A stretch of 64,000 nucleotides of DNA from Saprospiraceae bacterium (GTDB taxonomy: Bacteria; Bacteroidota; Bacteroidia; Chitinophagales; Saprospiraceae), in NCBI GenBank assembly GCA_028285545.1, contig JANQPA010000108.1, forward strand, positions 1 through 64,000. Reading direction: 5' to 3'. Below the pieces are notes generated by a model. The model had not been told where the DNA came from. It did no database searches and was given only the letters and a program-made list of their open reading frames with translations. Shown in pieces: positions 1 through 8,925 of this stretch (the stretch's first letter is position 1; every line of letters starts with the position of its first letter). The position numbers and the translations under genes are program-made.

Positions 1-16
1 GCAAAAATTGAAATAT

Positions 17-88
17 GGCCCGTTCGTCTAGGGGTTAGGACGCCAGGTTTTCATCCTGGAAACAGGGGTTCGATTCCCCTACGGGCTG
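17..88 (+). tRNA. tRNA-Glu (anticodon TTC)
   Basis: The segment folds as a complete cloverleaf. The acceptor stem pairs 17-23 with 81-87, with a terminal G-U pair and discriminator G88. The anticodon arm is CCAGG/CCTGG around loop TTTTCAT, giving anticodon TTC. The T-arm is AGGGG-TTCGATT-CCCCT. The 3' CCA is not encoded. Anticodon and D-arm fit a glutamate tRNA reading GAA/GAG. Confidence 0.97.
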
Positions 89-102
89 CTAAATCATACT
101 TC

Positions 103-146
103 CAAAAAAAATCACGGCTGGTAACACCATCCGTGATTTTTTTTTG
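103..146. terminator. Bidirectional intrinsic terminator
   Basis: The stem ATCACGG/CCGTGAT (111-117 with 131-137) has a run of A on its left and a run of T on its right. It can therefore end the tRNA transcript on + and the convergent FG-GAP gene on -. Confidence 0.8.
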
Positions 147-155
147 TTTTTTCAC

Positions 156-1283
156 CTATTTTTTAAACCGAGGAAATCGATTTTGATAAAAAACATTCAT
201 GGCATCAGAATTAGATTCCAAGATTTCCCCATAACCATCACCATTGGTATCCCCAACAATAATATCGTAGGTGTTAAATTCTCTTTGGTTTAGTTGAAAG
301 CCTTCGAAACCAGTACCTTTCTGATTTATATAAAACATGTTAGGTTGCCCGGAATTGGCAATTACGATATCCATCCAACCATCTTTGTTTAAATCTCCGA
401 TTGCTACAGAATAGGTATTTGATTTTCCTTCAAGAGAAACTACCTTTGAGAAAGTATTATTCTCGTCACCGAAATAGAGGCGATTTTCTTCTCCAATATT
501 TCCTGTTAAAATATCAAGATACCCGTCCTTGTTAAAATCTGCTACCCCCACAGAACGAGTCTCATCTGATCCCGTGCCAAATGGAATCCTTTCTGAGAAA
601 TTCATATTGTTATTGAGGTAAATATAATTTTGCTGTCCATCCCTATTCGCTAAAATCAGATCTGAGTCTCCATCTTTATCAATATCCACTGCCTCAACAT
701 CTATGGTAGAATCGTCTTTATTACCAAAAGGTATATTGTCCTTAAATTCTCCTTTGCCGTTGTTCAGGCATATTTCATTTTCCTGTCTTCTATTGGTAAT
801 CAATATATCAGGGTCCCCATCAGAATCTAAATCGGTAACGGTAAGATTTCGGGTAGATGCATAGTGGTGACCGAAATTACCATACTTAGAAAAATTACCC
901 TTCCCATCGTTTAGAAATATACAATTGGGGGCCAAGTCATTGCCAGTGGCAATGTCCAAGTCGCCATCACCATCAAAATCTGCTAACTCAGCTGCATAAG
1001 TGGTTGCTCGCTCCAGTCCCAATGGCTTTGATACTGTAAATCTTCCATCTCCATTATTGTAGAAAATATAGTTTTGTTCTGGCCAGTGCCTGCCATTGGC
1101 AATAATGACGTCATTATCCCCATCATTATCTATATCTCCAATACTAACAGAGGCTGATCTGTTGCTTTCAGTACCGAATGAAAAGCGATCTCCATTTGGG
1201 TTGAAAAAATATCTTTGCTGGGAATAGAGATTGATGAATAAAAAGAACATACAAAACGAAGTAATACAGATTTTCATTTTCAT
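156..1283 (-). CDS. Secreted FG-GAP/VCBS repeat protein
   Basis: This is a 375-residue exported protein. A signal peptide covers roughly residues 1-21 (hydrophobic FCMFFLFINLYSQ). Seven FG-GAP/VCBS repeats follow, each carrying a calcium-loop motif of the DxDxDGxxD type (for example DIDNDGDND, DFDGDGDLD, DLDSDGDPD, DIDKDGDSD). Seven such blades are what an integrin-alpha-like beta-propeller needs, so the protein is probably a complete free propeller. No T9SS C-terminal sorting domain or membrane anchor is visible. The start is ATG at 1283; an ATG two codons later is equally possible. Its ligand or substrate cannot be told from the sequence. The gene stands alone, convergent with the tRNA and divergent from the CPBP gene. 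Confidence 0.85.
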   Translation of the reverse strand: MKMKICITSFCMFFLFINLYSQQRYFFNPNGDRFSFGTESNRSASVSIGDIDNDGDNDVIIANGRHWPEQNYIFYNNGDGRFTVSKPLGLERATTYAAELADFDGDGDLDIATGNDLAPNCIFLNDGKGNFSKYGNFGHHYASTRNLTVTDLDSDGDPDILITNRRQENEICLNNGKGEFKDNIPFGNKDDSTIDVEAVDIDKDGDSDLILANRDGQQNYIYLNNNMNFSERIPFGTGSDETRSVGVADFNKDGYLDILTGNIGEENRLYFGDENNTFSKVVSLEGKSNTYSVAIGDLNKDGWMDIVIANSGQPNMFYINQKGTGFEGFQLNQREFNTYDIIVGDTNGDGYGEILESNSDAMNVFYQNRFPRFKK

Positions 1284-1499
1284 AGAAGAATTGGATTAGA
1301 ACGGAAAATGGAATTTGAATTAGGATACAATTATCATTCAAAATAAAGGATTAAATCCTTTTTATCCAATCTCCAGAAGAGATACATCCAATTTGATGAA
1401 CCTGAATTTGGGGGTAGTTGAAGCTTTTCAAGAAACCAGCTTGCTCTATTTGTCGTCTTATCAAACTTATTCGAAAAGCATAATTCATAAATCGCTTAA

Positions 1500-2264
1500 A
1501 TGATGAATAAATATCAACTACCTTTTTTAGCTGCTATAGTTGCAATTATTATTACCACTGTCATGGATTTTACAGGGCTTATAGTTTTTAGTGCCTTTCC
1601 ACTGATAGGGATTACTTTAATCTTCTGGTTGATTAATAAACTCTCCAAATCCGAGATGGGCCTGAAGTTTGGAGCTCTTAAATATTATGGCTTAGCCCTC
1701 CTTTATCCTGCTATTGTGATAGGAATATGTACCCTGGCTGCCTATCTATATGGAGATTTTGCATTTGAAAAATTTCCAACATTTAATATTTCAATTGGAT
1801 GTACAATTGGCATTATTATGGTGCTTATCACAGAGGAAGGTTTTTTTCGAGGGTGGCTTTGGGGGACATTTGCTAAGCAGGGAATGTCTCAGAATAAGAC
1901 CTTATTCGTAACCAGTATTCTTTTTACAATTTGGCATATTTCAGCTGTAGTTTCAGGTACTGATTTTGGCTTGCCACTGCAAAGGGTTCCAGTCTATCTA
2001 ATAAATGCCACCTTGCTGGGACTTAATTGGGGATTATTAAGGCAGATTTCTGGCTCCGTCATCGTTTCTAGTGTTTGTCATGCCATTTGGAATGCTTTTG
2101 CGTATGAACTTTTTGCTTTTGGGGAAAAAGTGGGAGCATTAGGAGTGCAAAATACCTTGATTTTTGGCCCAGAGGTCGGCTTTCTTGGTATAATACTAAA
2201 TACTGGATTTTTCATTTTTCTCTGGAACCTTTCAAAAAGACAAAAAACAGTTGCATCCCATTAG
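1500..2264 (+). CDS. CPBP family intramembrane metalloprotease
   Basis: This 254-residue, highly hydrophobic protein has about seven membrane segments. The three CPBP (CAAX protease/Rce1-like) motifs are present: EExxxR as EEGFFRG (Glu112, Glu113, Arg117), FxxxH as FTIWH (His146) and HxxxN as HAIWN (His194, Asn198). These residues hold the metal and form the active site in the family. Members cleave proteins or peptides inside the membrane and some act in bacteriocin self-immunity, but nothing nearby names a substrate. It appears monocistronic; the downstream spacer holds a 16-bp tandem repeat. Confidence 0.85.
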   Translation: MMNKYQLPFLAAIVAIIITTVMDFTGLIVFSAFPLIGITLIFWLINKLSKSEMGLKFGALKYYGLALLYPAIVIGICTLAAYLYGDFAFEKFPTFNISIGCTIGIIMVLITEEGFFRGWLWGTFAKQGMSQNKTLFVTSILFTIWHISAVVSGTDFGLPLQRVPVYLINATLLGLNWGLLRQISGSVIVSSVCHAIWNAFAYELFAFGEKVGALGVQNTLIFGPEVGFLGIILNTGFFIFLWNLSKRQKTVASH

Positions 2265-2320
2265 ACCTGTTCTTAGATTGAAACTTCCTTTTTAGTTTTG
2301 GAGGAATAGATATACGATTT

Positions 2321-2352
2321 GTAGATTTGCAGATGGGTAGATTTGCAGATGA
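2321..2352. repeat. 16-bp tandem repeat (two copies)
   Basis: Two 16-bp units, GTAGATTTGCAGATGG and GTAGATTTGCAGATGA, lie head to tail. Each unit is itself two degenerate octamers. The unit matches the one at 25577-25624 at 13 of 16 positions after rotation, so the two spacers share a repeat family. Confidence 0.75.
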
Positions 2353-2387
2353 GTTAAAGGGAATATTAGTGTTTATAAAAATTAATA

Positions 2388-3290
2388 ATGGGTATTGAAA
2401 ATAGTAAAACAGAGCAGCGAACTAAACTTCCTGATGGAAGATTCTTAGCTTATGCTGAGTATGGAGATAACACTGGTTTCCCAATCTTTGCATTCCATGG
2501 TACACCAGGGTCCAGGATTTGGTTTGAGGAGGATGACCCTGTTTCACTAGAGCTAAACATTCGACTGATAACGGTAGACAGGCCTGGATTCGGATTATCG
2601 ATCCCTCAGCCAAAAAGAAAAATTCTTGACTTTGCAAATGACCTGGAGGCATTAGCAGATCATTTAAATATTGATCGGTTTTCTGTTGTAGGCATTTCCG
2701 GTGGTGGCGTATATGCAGCAGCTTGTGCATATCATTTGCCAAAAAAGATTTATAAGGCTGGCTTGATTTCTACCATCAATGAGTTTAAGAATGGATGGCC
2801 GCCAAAAAAAATGTGCTTTCCTAATCGGATTAGTTTTATTGCCGCCCGAAATTTTCCATTTCTCTTAAAATGGATGTTTAGGAATCAGAAAAAAATTTTG
2901 GAAAAATATCCGGAAGCTTACAAAAGGTCGATAAGGAAAAATGTTGCTCACCTATGTAAAGCCGATCAGGCAGTAATGTCTGGAGCTGAAGTTGCGGATA
3001 TTATGTACCTGCATATGAAAGAAGCTTTTAGGCTTAATGCTGCAGAGGCAGTTAATGAATGTGCTTTGCTTTCTTCGAAATGGGATTTTGATCCCAGTGC
3101 GATAAGTGCTGAAGTAGAAATCTGGCATGGTATGGAGGATACTCTTGCCCCATTCGAATCGATAAAAGGTTTAGTTCAAAAAATCCCCCGCTCTAATTTT
3201 TATCCCATTGAAGGTAAAGGACATTTTTTAGATGATGATCCTGAGATCTGGAAATCTGTTCTGGTGGCTCTCAGTGAAATTAGAAAATAG
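2388..3290 (+). CDS. Alpha/beta hydrolase
   Basis: This is a 300-residue cytosolic alpha/beta-hydrolase fold enzyme without a signal peptide. The oxyanion-hole motif FHGTPGSR lies near residues 36-43, the nucleophile elbow is GISGGG (Ser104), and the likely acid and base are Asp251 (HGMEDTL) and His279 (GKGHFL). The HGTPGSR form is typical of esterase/epoxide-hydrolase-like members of the AB_hydrolase_1 group. The triad is complete, so activity is expected. The substrate cannot be inferred from the neighbours. It has its own spacer on both sides. Confidence 0.85.
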   Translation: MGIENSKTEQRTKLPDGRFLAYAEYGDNTGFPIFAFHGTPGSRIWFEEDDPVSLELNIRLITVDRPGFGLSIPQPKRKILDFANDLEALADHLNIDRFSVVGISGGGVYAAACAYHLPKKIYKAGLISTINEFKNGWPPKKMCFPNRISFIAARNFPFLLKWMFRNQKKILEKYPEAYKRSIRKNVAHLCKADQAVMSGAEVADIMYLHMKEAFRLNAAEAVNECALLSSKWDFDPSAISAEVEIWHGMEDTLAPFESIKGLVQKIPRSNFYPIEGKGHFLDDDPEIWKSVLVALSEIRK

Positions 3291-3340
3291 AAAAAATTCA
3301 GCCTAAAGGATGGACTTTCTTGCCTATTATTCAAGGCAGA

Positions 3341-3985
3341 TTATCGCAAAATATTAGCAAGCTCTACATGGCCTTCCCTTTCGGCAATGGTTAAGGCATC
3401 ATCTCCATTGTCCATTTTTAGATTTTTAGTCGCTCCAAATTCCAATAGAAGGTTTACCAGATTTAAATTATTTCTATGAGCGGCTGAATGAAGAGCAGTC
3501 ACTCCTTGGGTCTGGGTAGCATCTGGATGAGCTCCATTTTGAAGAAAAAGGCGACAAAGAACTTCATTTTCCCGGGCTATGGCGGAGTGCAATGCATTTA
3601 CTTTTGAAGGATTAGTTGCAGCCAGATTGGGATCGGCCCCTTTGGATATTAGATATTGTGCAATTTCGGTTTGATTAAAAAAAGCAGCTAGAGATACCGG
3701 AGAAAAACCATCGCTTGAATATTGATTGATTAGATTAGGGCTTTTATCCAAATTGGATTTTACCAGTTCTATTTTCCCTGAAACAATGGCTTCATAGTAA
3801 TCAAATTGGGATTTTAAAGAAATGGCTTTGGAGATGTTTTCAGGATTTCCGCTATAGATGATGAGAAAAAATCCTGAACTCCCATTCTCATCTTTTAAAT
3901 CAAGAACCTTAGGATTGGTTTCTATGAATTCTTCAACTTTTTGACTGTTCCGTTCTTTTAAAAGGGTTTTGAGAGTTTGGATCAT
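3341..3985 (-). CDS. Ankyrin repeat protein
   Basis: From ATG 3985 this gives 214 residues. They carry four to five ankyrin repeats of about 33 residues, with TPLH-type signatures such as NALHSAIARENE and TALHSAAHRNNL and the hairpin GADPNLA. This is a protein-binding scaffold with no catalytic motif or signal peptide. An upstream in-frame ATG at 4072 would add 29 residues, but that stretch (FHFFNL, CYFSAVHV) is unlike the family, and the capping helix begins right after Met at 3985; I prefer the shorter form. The partner is unknown. Confidence 0.75.
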   Translation of the reverse strand: MIQTLKTLLKERNSQKVEEFIETNPKVLDLKDENGSSGFFLIIYSGNPENISKAISLKSQFDYYEAIVSGKIELVKSNLDKSPNLINQYSSDGFSPVSLAAFFNQTEIAQYLISKGADPNLAATNPSKVNALHSAIARENEVLCRLFLQNGAHPDATQTQGVTALHSAAHRNNLNLVNLLLEFGATKNLKMDNGDDALTIAEREGHVELANILR

Positions 3986-4142
3986 TAGGTAAAAGTTTTG
4001 TTTTACATGCACAGCACTAAAATAACAATCCATTAAATTAAAAAAATGAAAATGAAGTTCATCTGAACTCATCCAGGAATTATGTCAAATCAGGAAAGTA
4101 TTATGTGAAATTTATTTTGCATCATTAGCTAGGGCTTTTACA

Positions 4143-4183
4143 CAAAAAAATGGCCTGTATAATATTGCATCATACAGGCCATT
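4143..4183 (-). terminator. Intrinsic terminator of pckA
   Basis: The 12-bp stem AATGGCCTGTAT/ATACAGGCCATT (4149-4160 with 4172-4183) is followed, in the minus direction, by a run of T (the A run at 4144-4150). It lies 28 bases past the pckA stop. Confidence 0.85.
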
Positions 4184-4210
4184 GAAAAAATTATTAAAAA
4201 TCTAATAAGA

Positions 4211-5797
4211 TTAAACCTTAACCTTAGGGCCAGCAGCGATTATTTGTGGGTTAACCCCTGCTTCAAACTGCTTGAAGTTATCAGTAAATAATCCTATTAA
4301 CTTAGCTTTAGTTTCATCATATGCTGCTTTGTCACTCCAGGTATTCTTTGGAAGTAATACCTCTGAAGGAACATTTGGACAGCTAGTAGGGATTTCAAAA
4401 CCAAACTCCTCATCTATAACCGTTTCTACTGCATCAAAATCATTATTATGGATGGCATCTATCATGGCTCTGGTATATTTTAGTTTTATCCTAGAACCTA
4501 CACCATGAGCTCCTCCTGTCCAGCCAGTATTTATCAGCCAGGCATTGGTATTATGATCGATCATCTTTTTCGCTAATAGCTCTGCGTACTTATTTGGATG
4601 CCACATCATAAATGCTGCACCAAAACATGCTGAAAAGGTAGCCTGTGGTTCAGTTACTCCCATTTCTGTACCGGCTACTTTGGCAGTATATCCAGAGATA
4701 AAATGGTAGCTGGCTTGTTCTGGTGTCAATTTGCTTACTGGAGGCAAAACACCAAAAGCATCACAGGTTAGGAAGATGATATTTTTAGGCTGCCCAGCCA
4801 TGCAAGGCATCTGGATATTATCAATGTAATGAATAGGGTAGGAAGCTCTGGTATTTTGAGTAATAGAAACATCAGAATAATCTACCTCACGAGTATCTTC
4901 ATTGAAAACTACATTTTCCAAGACCGTTCCGTAGCGGATGGCATTGAAAATATCAGGTTCGTTTTCAGCTGATAAATCTATTGCTTTAGCATAACAACCT
5001 CCTTCGATATTAAAAACTCCATCATCTGTCCAGCAATGCTCATCATCTCCAATCAATTTTCGTTTAGGGTCTGCACTCAAAGTCGTTTTTCCAGTTCCTG
5101 AAAGGCCGAAAAGGATGGAAACATCACCCTCTTCTCCGACGTTGGCAGAGCAGTGCATGGGCATGACGTCCTGCAATGGCATAAGATAATTCATCACAGA
5201 GAAAACACCCTTTTTCATTTCTCCAGCATACTCAGTACCAAGAATGACAATTTCCTTGCGTTCCAGGTCTACACCTACACTAGTTTTCGAAGTCATTCTG
5301 GAAGTATAGCGGTTAGCAGGAAATCCTCCACCATTAAAGATCACATAATCTGGTTCACCAAAGTCTGCAAGCTCTTCAGCCGTAGGCATGATAAGCATAT
5401 TCTGCATAAAAAGAGCATGATAGGCTCTGGTACAGATTATTCTAACCTTAATTCGATATTTGGGATCCCATCCTGCAAATGCATCTACTACATAAATACG
5501 TTCGCGGGTGTTCAAATAATCCATAGCACGTTCTCTATTGATCATAAATACGTGTTCATCCATTTCAATATTGATATCACCCCAATCAATATTGTTTTCA
5601 GATTCCGGATTGCGAACTACACGCTTATCTTTGGGACTACGGCCTGTTTTTTCACCTGAATAAACAAGGAGAGCTCCCACGTTAGAGATAGCGGTTCCTT
5701 TTTCTTTTCGCAAACCTAATTCATACAAAATTGGGACACTGGTATTTCTATGAATTGTGTCTACTTCAATACCATACTGCCTTAGATTGAAACTCAT
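4211..5797 (-). CDS. pckA: Phosphoenolpyruvate carboxykinase (ATP)
   Basis: This is a 528-residue ATP-dependent PEP carboxykinase, catalysing oxaloacetate + ATP to PEP + CO2 + ADP, the entry step of gluconeogenesis in the cytosol. Visible motifs are the substrate-binding [13 protein letters not shown] near the N-terminus, the P-loop [14 protein letters not shown], the metal/ATP segment IGDDEHCW and the SYPIHYIDN stretch. The length fits the family (about 530-540). An in-frame TTG at 5836 would add 13 residues, but it lies within TTACTTTG, a near-match to the Bacteroidota -7 element. The ATG at 5797 ([11 protein letters not shown]) matches normal family starts. A strong terminator follows, so it is probably monocistronic. 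Confidence 0.97.
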   Translation of the reverse strand: MSFNLRQYGIEVDTIHRNTSVPILYELGLRKEKGTAISNVGALLVYSGEKTGRSPKDKRVVRNPESENNIDWGDINIEMDEHVFMINRERAMDYLNTRERIYVVDAFAGWDPKYRIKVRIICTRAYHALFMQNMLIMPTAEELADFGEPDYVIFNGGGFPANRYTSRMTSKTSVGVDLERKEIVILGTEYAGEMKKGVFSVMNYLMPLQDVMPMHCSANVGEEGDVSILFGLSGTGKTTLSADPKRKLIGDDEHCWTDDGVFNIEGGCYAKAIDLSAENEPDIFNAIRYGTVLENVVFNEDTREVDYSDVSITQNTRASYPIHYIDNIQMPCMAGQPKNIIFLTCDAFGVLPPVSKLTPEQASYHFISGYTAKVAGTEMGVTEPQATFSACFGAAFMMWHPNKYAELLAKKMIDHNTNAWLINTGWTGGAHGVGSRIKLKYTRAMIDAIHNNDFDAVETVIDEEFGFEIPTSCPNVPSEVLLPKNTWSDKAAYDETKAKLIGLFTDNFKQFEAGVNPQIIAAGPKVKV

Positions 5798-6053
5798 TGA
5801 ATTAATTGTTTTGGTAAATGGATTAATGCGGGGCAAAGTAACTCAAAATTAATTGATTGGCCTGCATCATTTAACTACAAAATTGGCTTGCGATAAAACA
5901 TGGTAATCGTCCAGATGAGAATCTAGGAACGACGCGCCACTTTTTGAATTGATTCTCCTATTCAAAATTGGCTTGGTTTTTTTTAGATTTGGAAAAGGCT
6001 TTTTTATTTTCACATCAAATATACAAATCCTCTTCTTCTTAGAAAGGATATTT

Positions 6054-7391
6054 TTATTCCCGAATGTATTTTTCTACAGATCCTCCCCAGGATTGAGGGA
6101 GATTCCAGTAAAGAGTGTCTTTATTGTCGGAAAATTTTATTTGACCACTGAAGGATCTTAAATCAAAGGTTTGAGGAGAAAGAGGAGCTAAATAATTTCC
6201 TTGATGATGTGCATTTAAATGTAAATAAAGATGTGACCCTTTATTTCTTATATCCACAAACCGGGATGGGGTCATTCGATATCTGGCTATAAATTCTTCT
6301 ATTTCTGCTCTGCTAAATTCTTTTTGATAATGGAGGCGTTCTTCTGGGTAAAACACTTCTTTTTCCTGCTTGAAATAAATTCTAGCCAGATCCTTGGCCC
6401 AGTCACTCCACATTCCATTTTCTATATTGGAAAGCAGGATAATAATAATTTCTTGATCCGGAATAATGTGAAGGGCAGAAACATAACCCTTGTGCATACC
6501 TGTCTGGTTAAGCGAAAAGTAACCCGCAATACTATCCCTACCCCAACCATAGGGATAATCTTCTGCAAATACATTTACAATTTCCTTTTGACCAATGGCT
6601 TTTCCCCATTGCCAAAGATCTATAACCGTTGAATAAAATGATCCGGATCCAAGAGAAAGACTTGGGTTGGTACCACTTATTTTTTTGACAAAACCAGGAG
6701 GTGGAGAGGGAAAATAGGGCGTACAAATGGATTCCTCCTCATTCAGATAGATGCGATCCCCGGAGTTTGACATGCTGTGTTGGTTAAAGAAGTTTTCCTC
6801 CAAATATTGTTCAAAACTTTGATTGCTTACCTTTTCCACAATACTGGCCAGCATAGAAAACCCTGAATTGCTATAGGACCCATCAGTTCCTGGTTCAAAG
6901 AGCAATGGTTTGTTTCCAATTTCATTTATCAATTCATCAGTTGATAAAAAACGAGAACCATATAACCGCTCTTCTAAATTACTAAGCCCGGATTCGTGCC
7001 TAAGTAAGTTGAGAACAGTAACATCATCTCCATATTGAAAATCTGGTAAAAAGCGACTTATTTTATCTTCGAGATTCAGGAGCCCTTCATCTTTTAACTT
7101 TAAAATAGCAGCGGCAGTAAATGTTTTGGTCAGGGAGGCAATACCGAATCTGCTTAGTGGAGTATGAGGTTTTTCTTCCTCAAAATTAGCAAAGCCAAAC
7201 GAGTACTGATGCAGAATGTCTTGATAGTCTCCAATCAAAATGACTCCTGAAAAATCCCGGTTTTGACTCAGCGTCTTAAAATAACGCTGTATTTTTTGAT
7301 CTACAGGTGAAGCTTGAGTAGAATTCTCCAATTCTTTACAGCCCAAAAGGAAAAGCAAAGCCAAAAAGATAAAACTTGAAAAATATTTCAT
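6054..7391 (-). CDS. Serine hydrolase lipoprotein (beta-lactamase fold, class C type)
   Basis: This is a 445-residue lipoprotein of the beta-lactamase/transpeptidase-like family (Pfam Beta-lactamase). The signal peptide ends in lipobox LLGC (Cys18). The catalytic motifs are complete: SLTK (Ser86, Lys89), YSN (Tyr173, Asn175) and HKG (His300-Gly302) in place of KTG. The HKG form and free-standing context suggest an esterase or D-amino-peptidase type rather than an antibiotic-hydrolysing enzyme, but this is inference. A C-terminal beta-rich part follows from about residue 350. It starts one base after the stop of the upstream lipoprotein gene, so the two are probably translated as a coupled pair. 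Confidence 0.85.
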   Translation of the reverse strand: MKYFSSFIFLALLFLLGCKELENSTQASPVDQKIQRYFKTLSQNRDFSGVILIGDYQDILHQYSFGFANFEEEKPHTPLSRFGIASLTKTFTAAAILKLKDEGLLNLEDKISRFLPDFQYGDDVTVLNLLRHESGLSNLEERLYGSRFLSTDELINEIGNKPLLFEPGTDGSYSNSGFSMLASIVEKVSNQSFEQYLEENFFNQHSMSNSGDRIYLNEEESICTPYFPSPPPGFVKKISGTNPSLSLGSGSFYSTVIDLWQWGKAIGQKEIVNVFAEDYPYGWGRDSIAGYFSLNQTGMHKGYVSALHIIPDQEIIIILLSNIENGMWSDWAKDLARIYFKQEKEVFYPEERLHYQKEFSRAEIEEFIARYRMTPSRFVDIRNKGSHLYLHLNAHHQGNYLAPLSPQTFDLRSFSGQIKFSDNKDTLYWNLPQSWGGSVEKYIRE

Positions 7392-7392
7392 T

Positions 7393-8142
7393 TTACTGAT
7401 AATTGAGGGTTTGATCCTTCAAAATAGTAAAACTCCTTTTTGATCGCTCGATTAAGGCTTGTCTAATAGTGTTAAATTCTTCTTTGGATACTGAATCTTC
7501 TAATTCCTGAAGGGTAAAACCCGTAGTTTCTTTCAGCATTTCCAGATAAAATAGAATGATTTCATTTTTTCTATCCTCACTTGCTAGCCCTACAAACCTG
7601 GACATCATAAATTCGTCTTCCAAGACAAATCCTTTTTCTTCAAGAAATTCCCTGGTTTTTGCTCCTTCGTTTTGAGGATTTTCTTCTGCATTTTTTTTGC
7701 TGTTATAAAACCAGGTATTGTGTCTGTATTTATTCTTGCCAATAAAATCTGCATTGGCAAAATTATAATTGTACTGTAAATCAAATTGAGGTAGAAATCC
7801 CTCTAGCTGAACGATAAACAATCTCTTAATCTTTTGATCTGAATCATAATCAGCAAACACATATCGATTACCGGCAGCAACGGCCTTACCTATTTGATCC
7901 TCTTCATACTCGTCGGAATTAGCAATAATTTCGAAATAGAAGTCTCCTATATATTTAAAGGAATCTTCCACCTTGATCTCGATAGCTGGAAGTTCTTCCG
8001 AGACCAGAACATTATTATTGACTGTTCTGACAAAGCTTGGTGGTGCTTCTGTCTTTGAAAGGGATTCTTCTTCGGTACTTGAATTTTGATTGCAAGTAAA
8101 CAATAAAAATGGTAAGCAGAGAGTGATGAGATGCCGGTTCAT
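7393..8142 (-). CDS. Lipoprotein of unknown function
   Basis: From ATG 8142 this is 249 residues, beginning with a lipoprotein signal (LCLPFLLFTC, lipobox Cys about 17), then a Ser/Glu-rich linker and a folded domain with many Asp/Glu/Lys. I do not recognise the family. An in-frame TTG at 8214 would add 24 residues ahead of the signal peptide, which would bury it, so it is rejected. The stop is separated by one base from the start of the serine hydrolase gene, which suggests the two lipoproteins work together at the membrane. Confidence 0.7.
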   Translation of the reverse strand: MNRHLITLCLPFLLFTCNQNSSTEEESLSKTEAPPSFVRTVNNNVLVSEELPAIEIKVEDSFKYIGDFYFEIIANSDEYEEDQIGKAVAAGNRYVFADYDSDQKIKRLFIVQLEGFLPQFDLQYNYNFANADFIGKNKYRHNTWFYNSKKNAEENPQNEGAKTREFLEEKGFVLEDEFMMSRFVGLASEDRKNEIILFYLEMLKETTGFTLQELEDSVSKEEFNTIRQALIERSKRSFTILKDQTLNYQ

Positions 8143-8154
8143 AAATTTGATTTT

Positions 8155-8201
8155 AAAGTCTATATGTTTCAAAGGCAGATTGAGTTGAACATATAGACTT
8201 T
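8155..8201. terminator. 14-bp hairpin between GNAT and lipoprotein genes
   Basis: Perfect 14-bp arms (8155-8168 with 8188-8201) enclose a 19-base loop. The flanking T runs are weak in both directions. It may end the GNAT transcript on the minus strand, or sit in the leader of the lipoprotein gene that starts 13 bases further on. Confidence 0.45.
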
Positions 8202-8250
8202 TCTTATCCAGCAAAGTTGCAGCTTATTATGAATTAATTTAGGAGCGAAA

Positions 8251-8805
8251 TTATCCGGTGTTTTCCATCCATCTGGAACGATTAATTCCAAGGAGGTTTT
8301 CCTCTATCCATTTTTCTTTTTTCAAAAAACCTTTTTCAATATAGCGAATGAAGGTCATCCCATTTTTTTTCAGCACTTTTTCACTGGCTTTATTCCATAA
8401 AGCATGGCATGCTTCAATTCTTTGGGCATGTAGACTTTCAAAACCGAATGCTAATACTGCCGAGACTGCTTCTGTCATATATCCATTTCCTTGTTGTTCG
8501 GGGTGTGTCCAAAATCCAATATTCCAAAGATCTTTTTCTTCCTCTTTCCGAATAGATATTCGACCAATAAAATCATTATTTGATTTGTTATATAAAGAAA
8601 AGGAAAAACCTCTACCTTCTTCCCAGGCTTTAATATTCCGATGATAACTTTCAATAATTGGCTCTTCCGTTTTTGGCGGATCCCATAACATTCCATCGTT
8701 AAAACCTTCAAATCGGGTGGCCGAAAAAATGAAAGGAACTTCCTCTAAGGAAGGTATCTTAAGGACTAAACGGGAAGTTTCCAATTGAGTATTTTTAGAT
8801 ATCAT
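8251..8805 (-). CDS. GNAT family N-acetyltransferase (RimJ/RimL-like)
   Basis: This is a 184-residue single-domain acetyltransferase. It opens with the RimJ/RimL-type strand TSRLVLKIPSLEE and carries the acetyl-CoA pyrophosphate-binding motif in HPEQQGNGYMTEA (Q/RxxGxG/A). The later segment ALWNKASEKVLKKNGM is the standard RimL-type 'N-x-AS-x-x-V-x-x-K-x-G-M/F' signature. It likely acetylates an amino group of a protein or small molecule. The C-terminal WIEENLLGINRSRW is usual for the group. It is preceded by its own promoter region and does not overlap its neighbours. Confidence 0.85.
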   Translation of the reverse strand: MISKNTQLETSRLVLKIPSLEEVPFIFSATRFEGFNDGMLWDPPKTEEPIIESYHRNIKAWEEGRGFSFSLYNKSNNDFIGRISIRKEEEKDLWNIGFWTHPEQQGNGYMTEAVSAVLAFGFESLHAQRIEACHALWNKASEKVLKKNGMTFIRYIEKGFLKKEKWIEENLLGINRSRWMENTG

Positions 8806-8925
8806 ACCTTTTTTTTTGAGTCATTAACATAAGAGGAGTCAATTTTAGTTCATTTTGTGTTTTAGAATTAGGAGCTTTGCTGTTGTAAAATTTTATTTGA
8901 TCTTAAAATTTATCATTCATTTAAA

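Noticed and set aside
17-1500. A prophage or genomic-island boundary at the tRNA-Glu
   Set aside because: No integrase, direct repeat of the tRNA 3' end or change in gene type follows.
5797-5836. Longer N-terminus of pckA from TTG 5836
   Set aside because: The added residues have no match to the family and the TTG lies in a -7-like element.
7393-8214. TTG start at 8214 for the lipoprotein
   Set aside because: It would place 24 residues ahead of the lipoprotein signal, which must be near the N-terminus.
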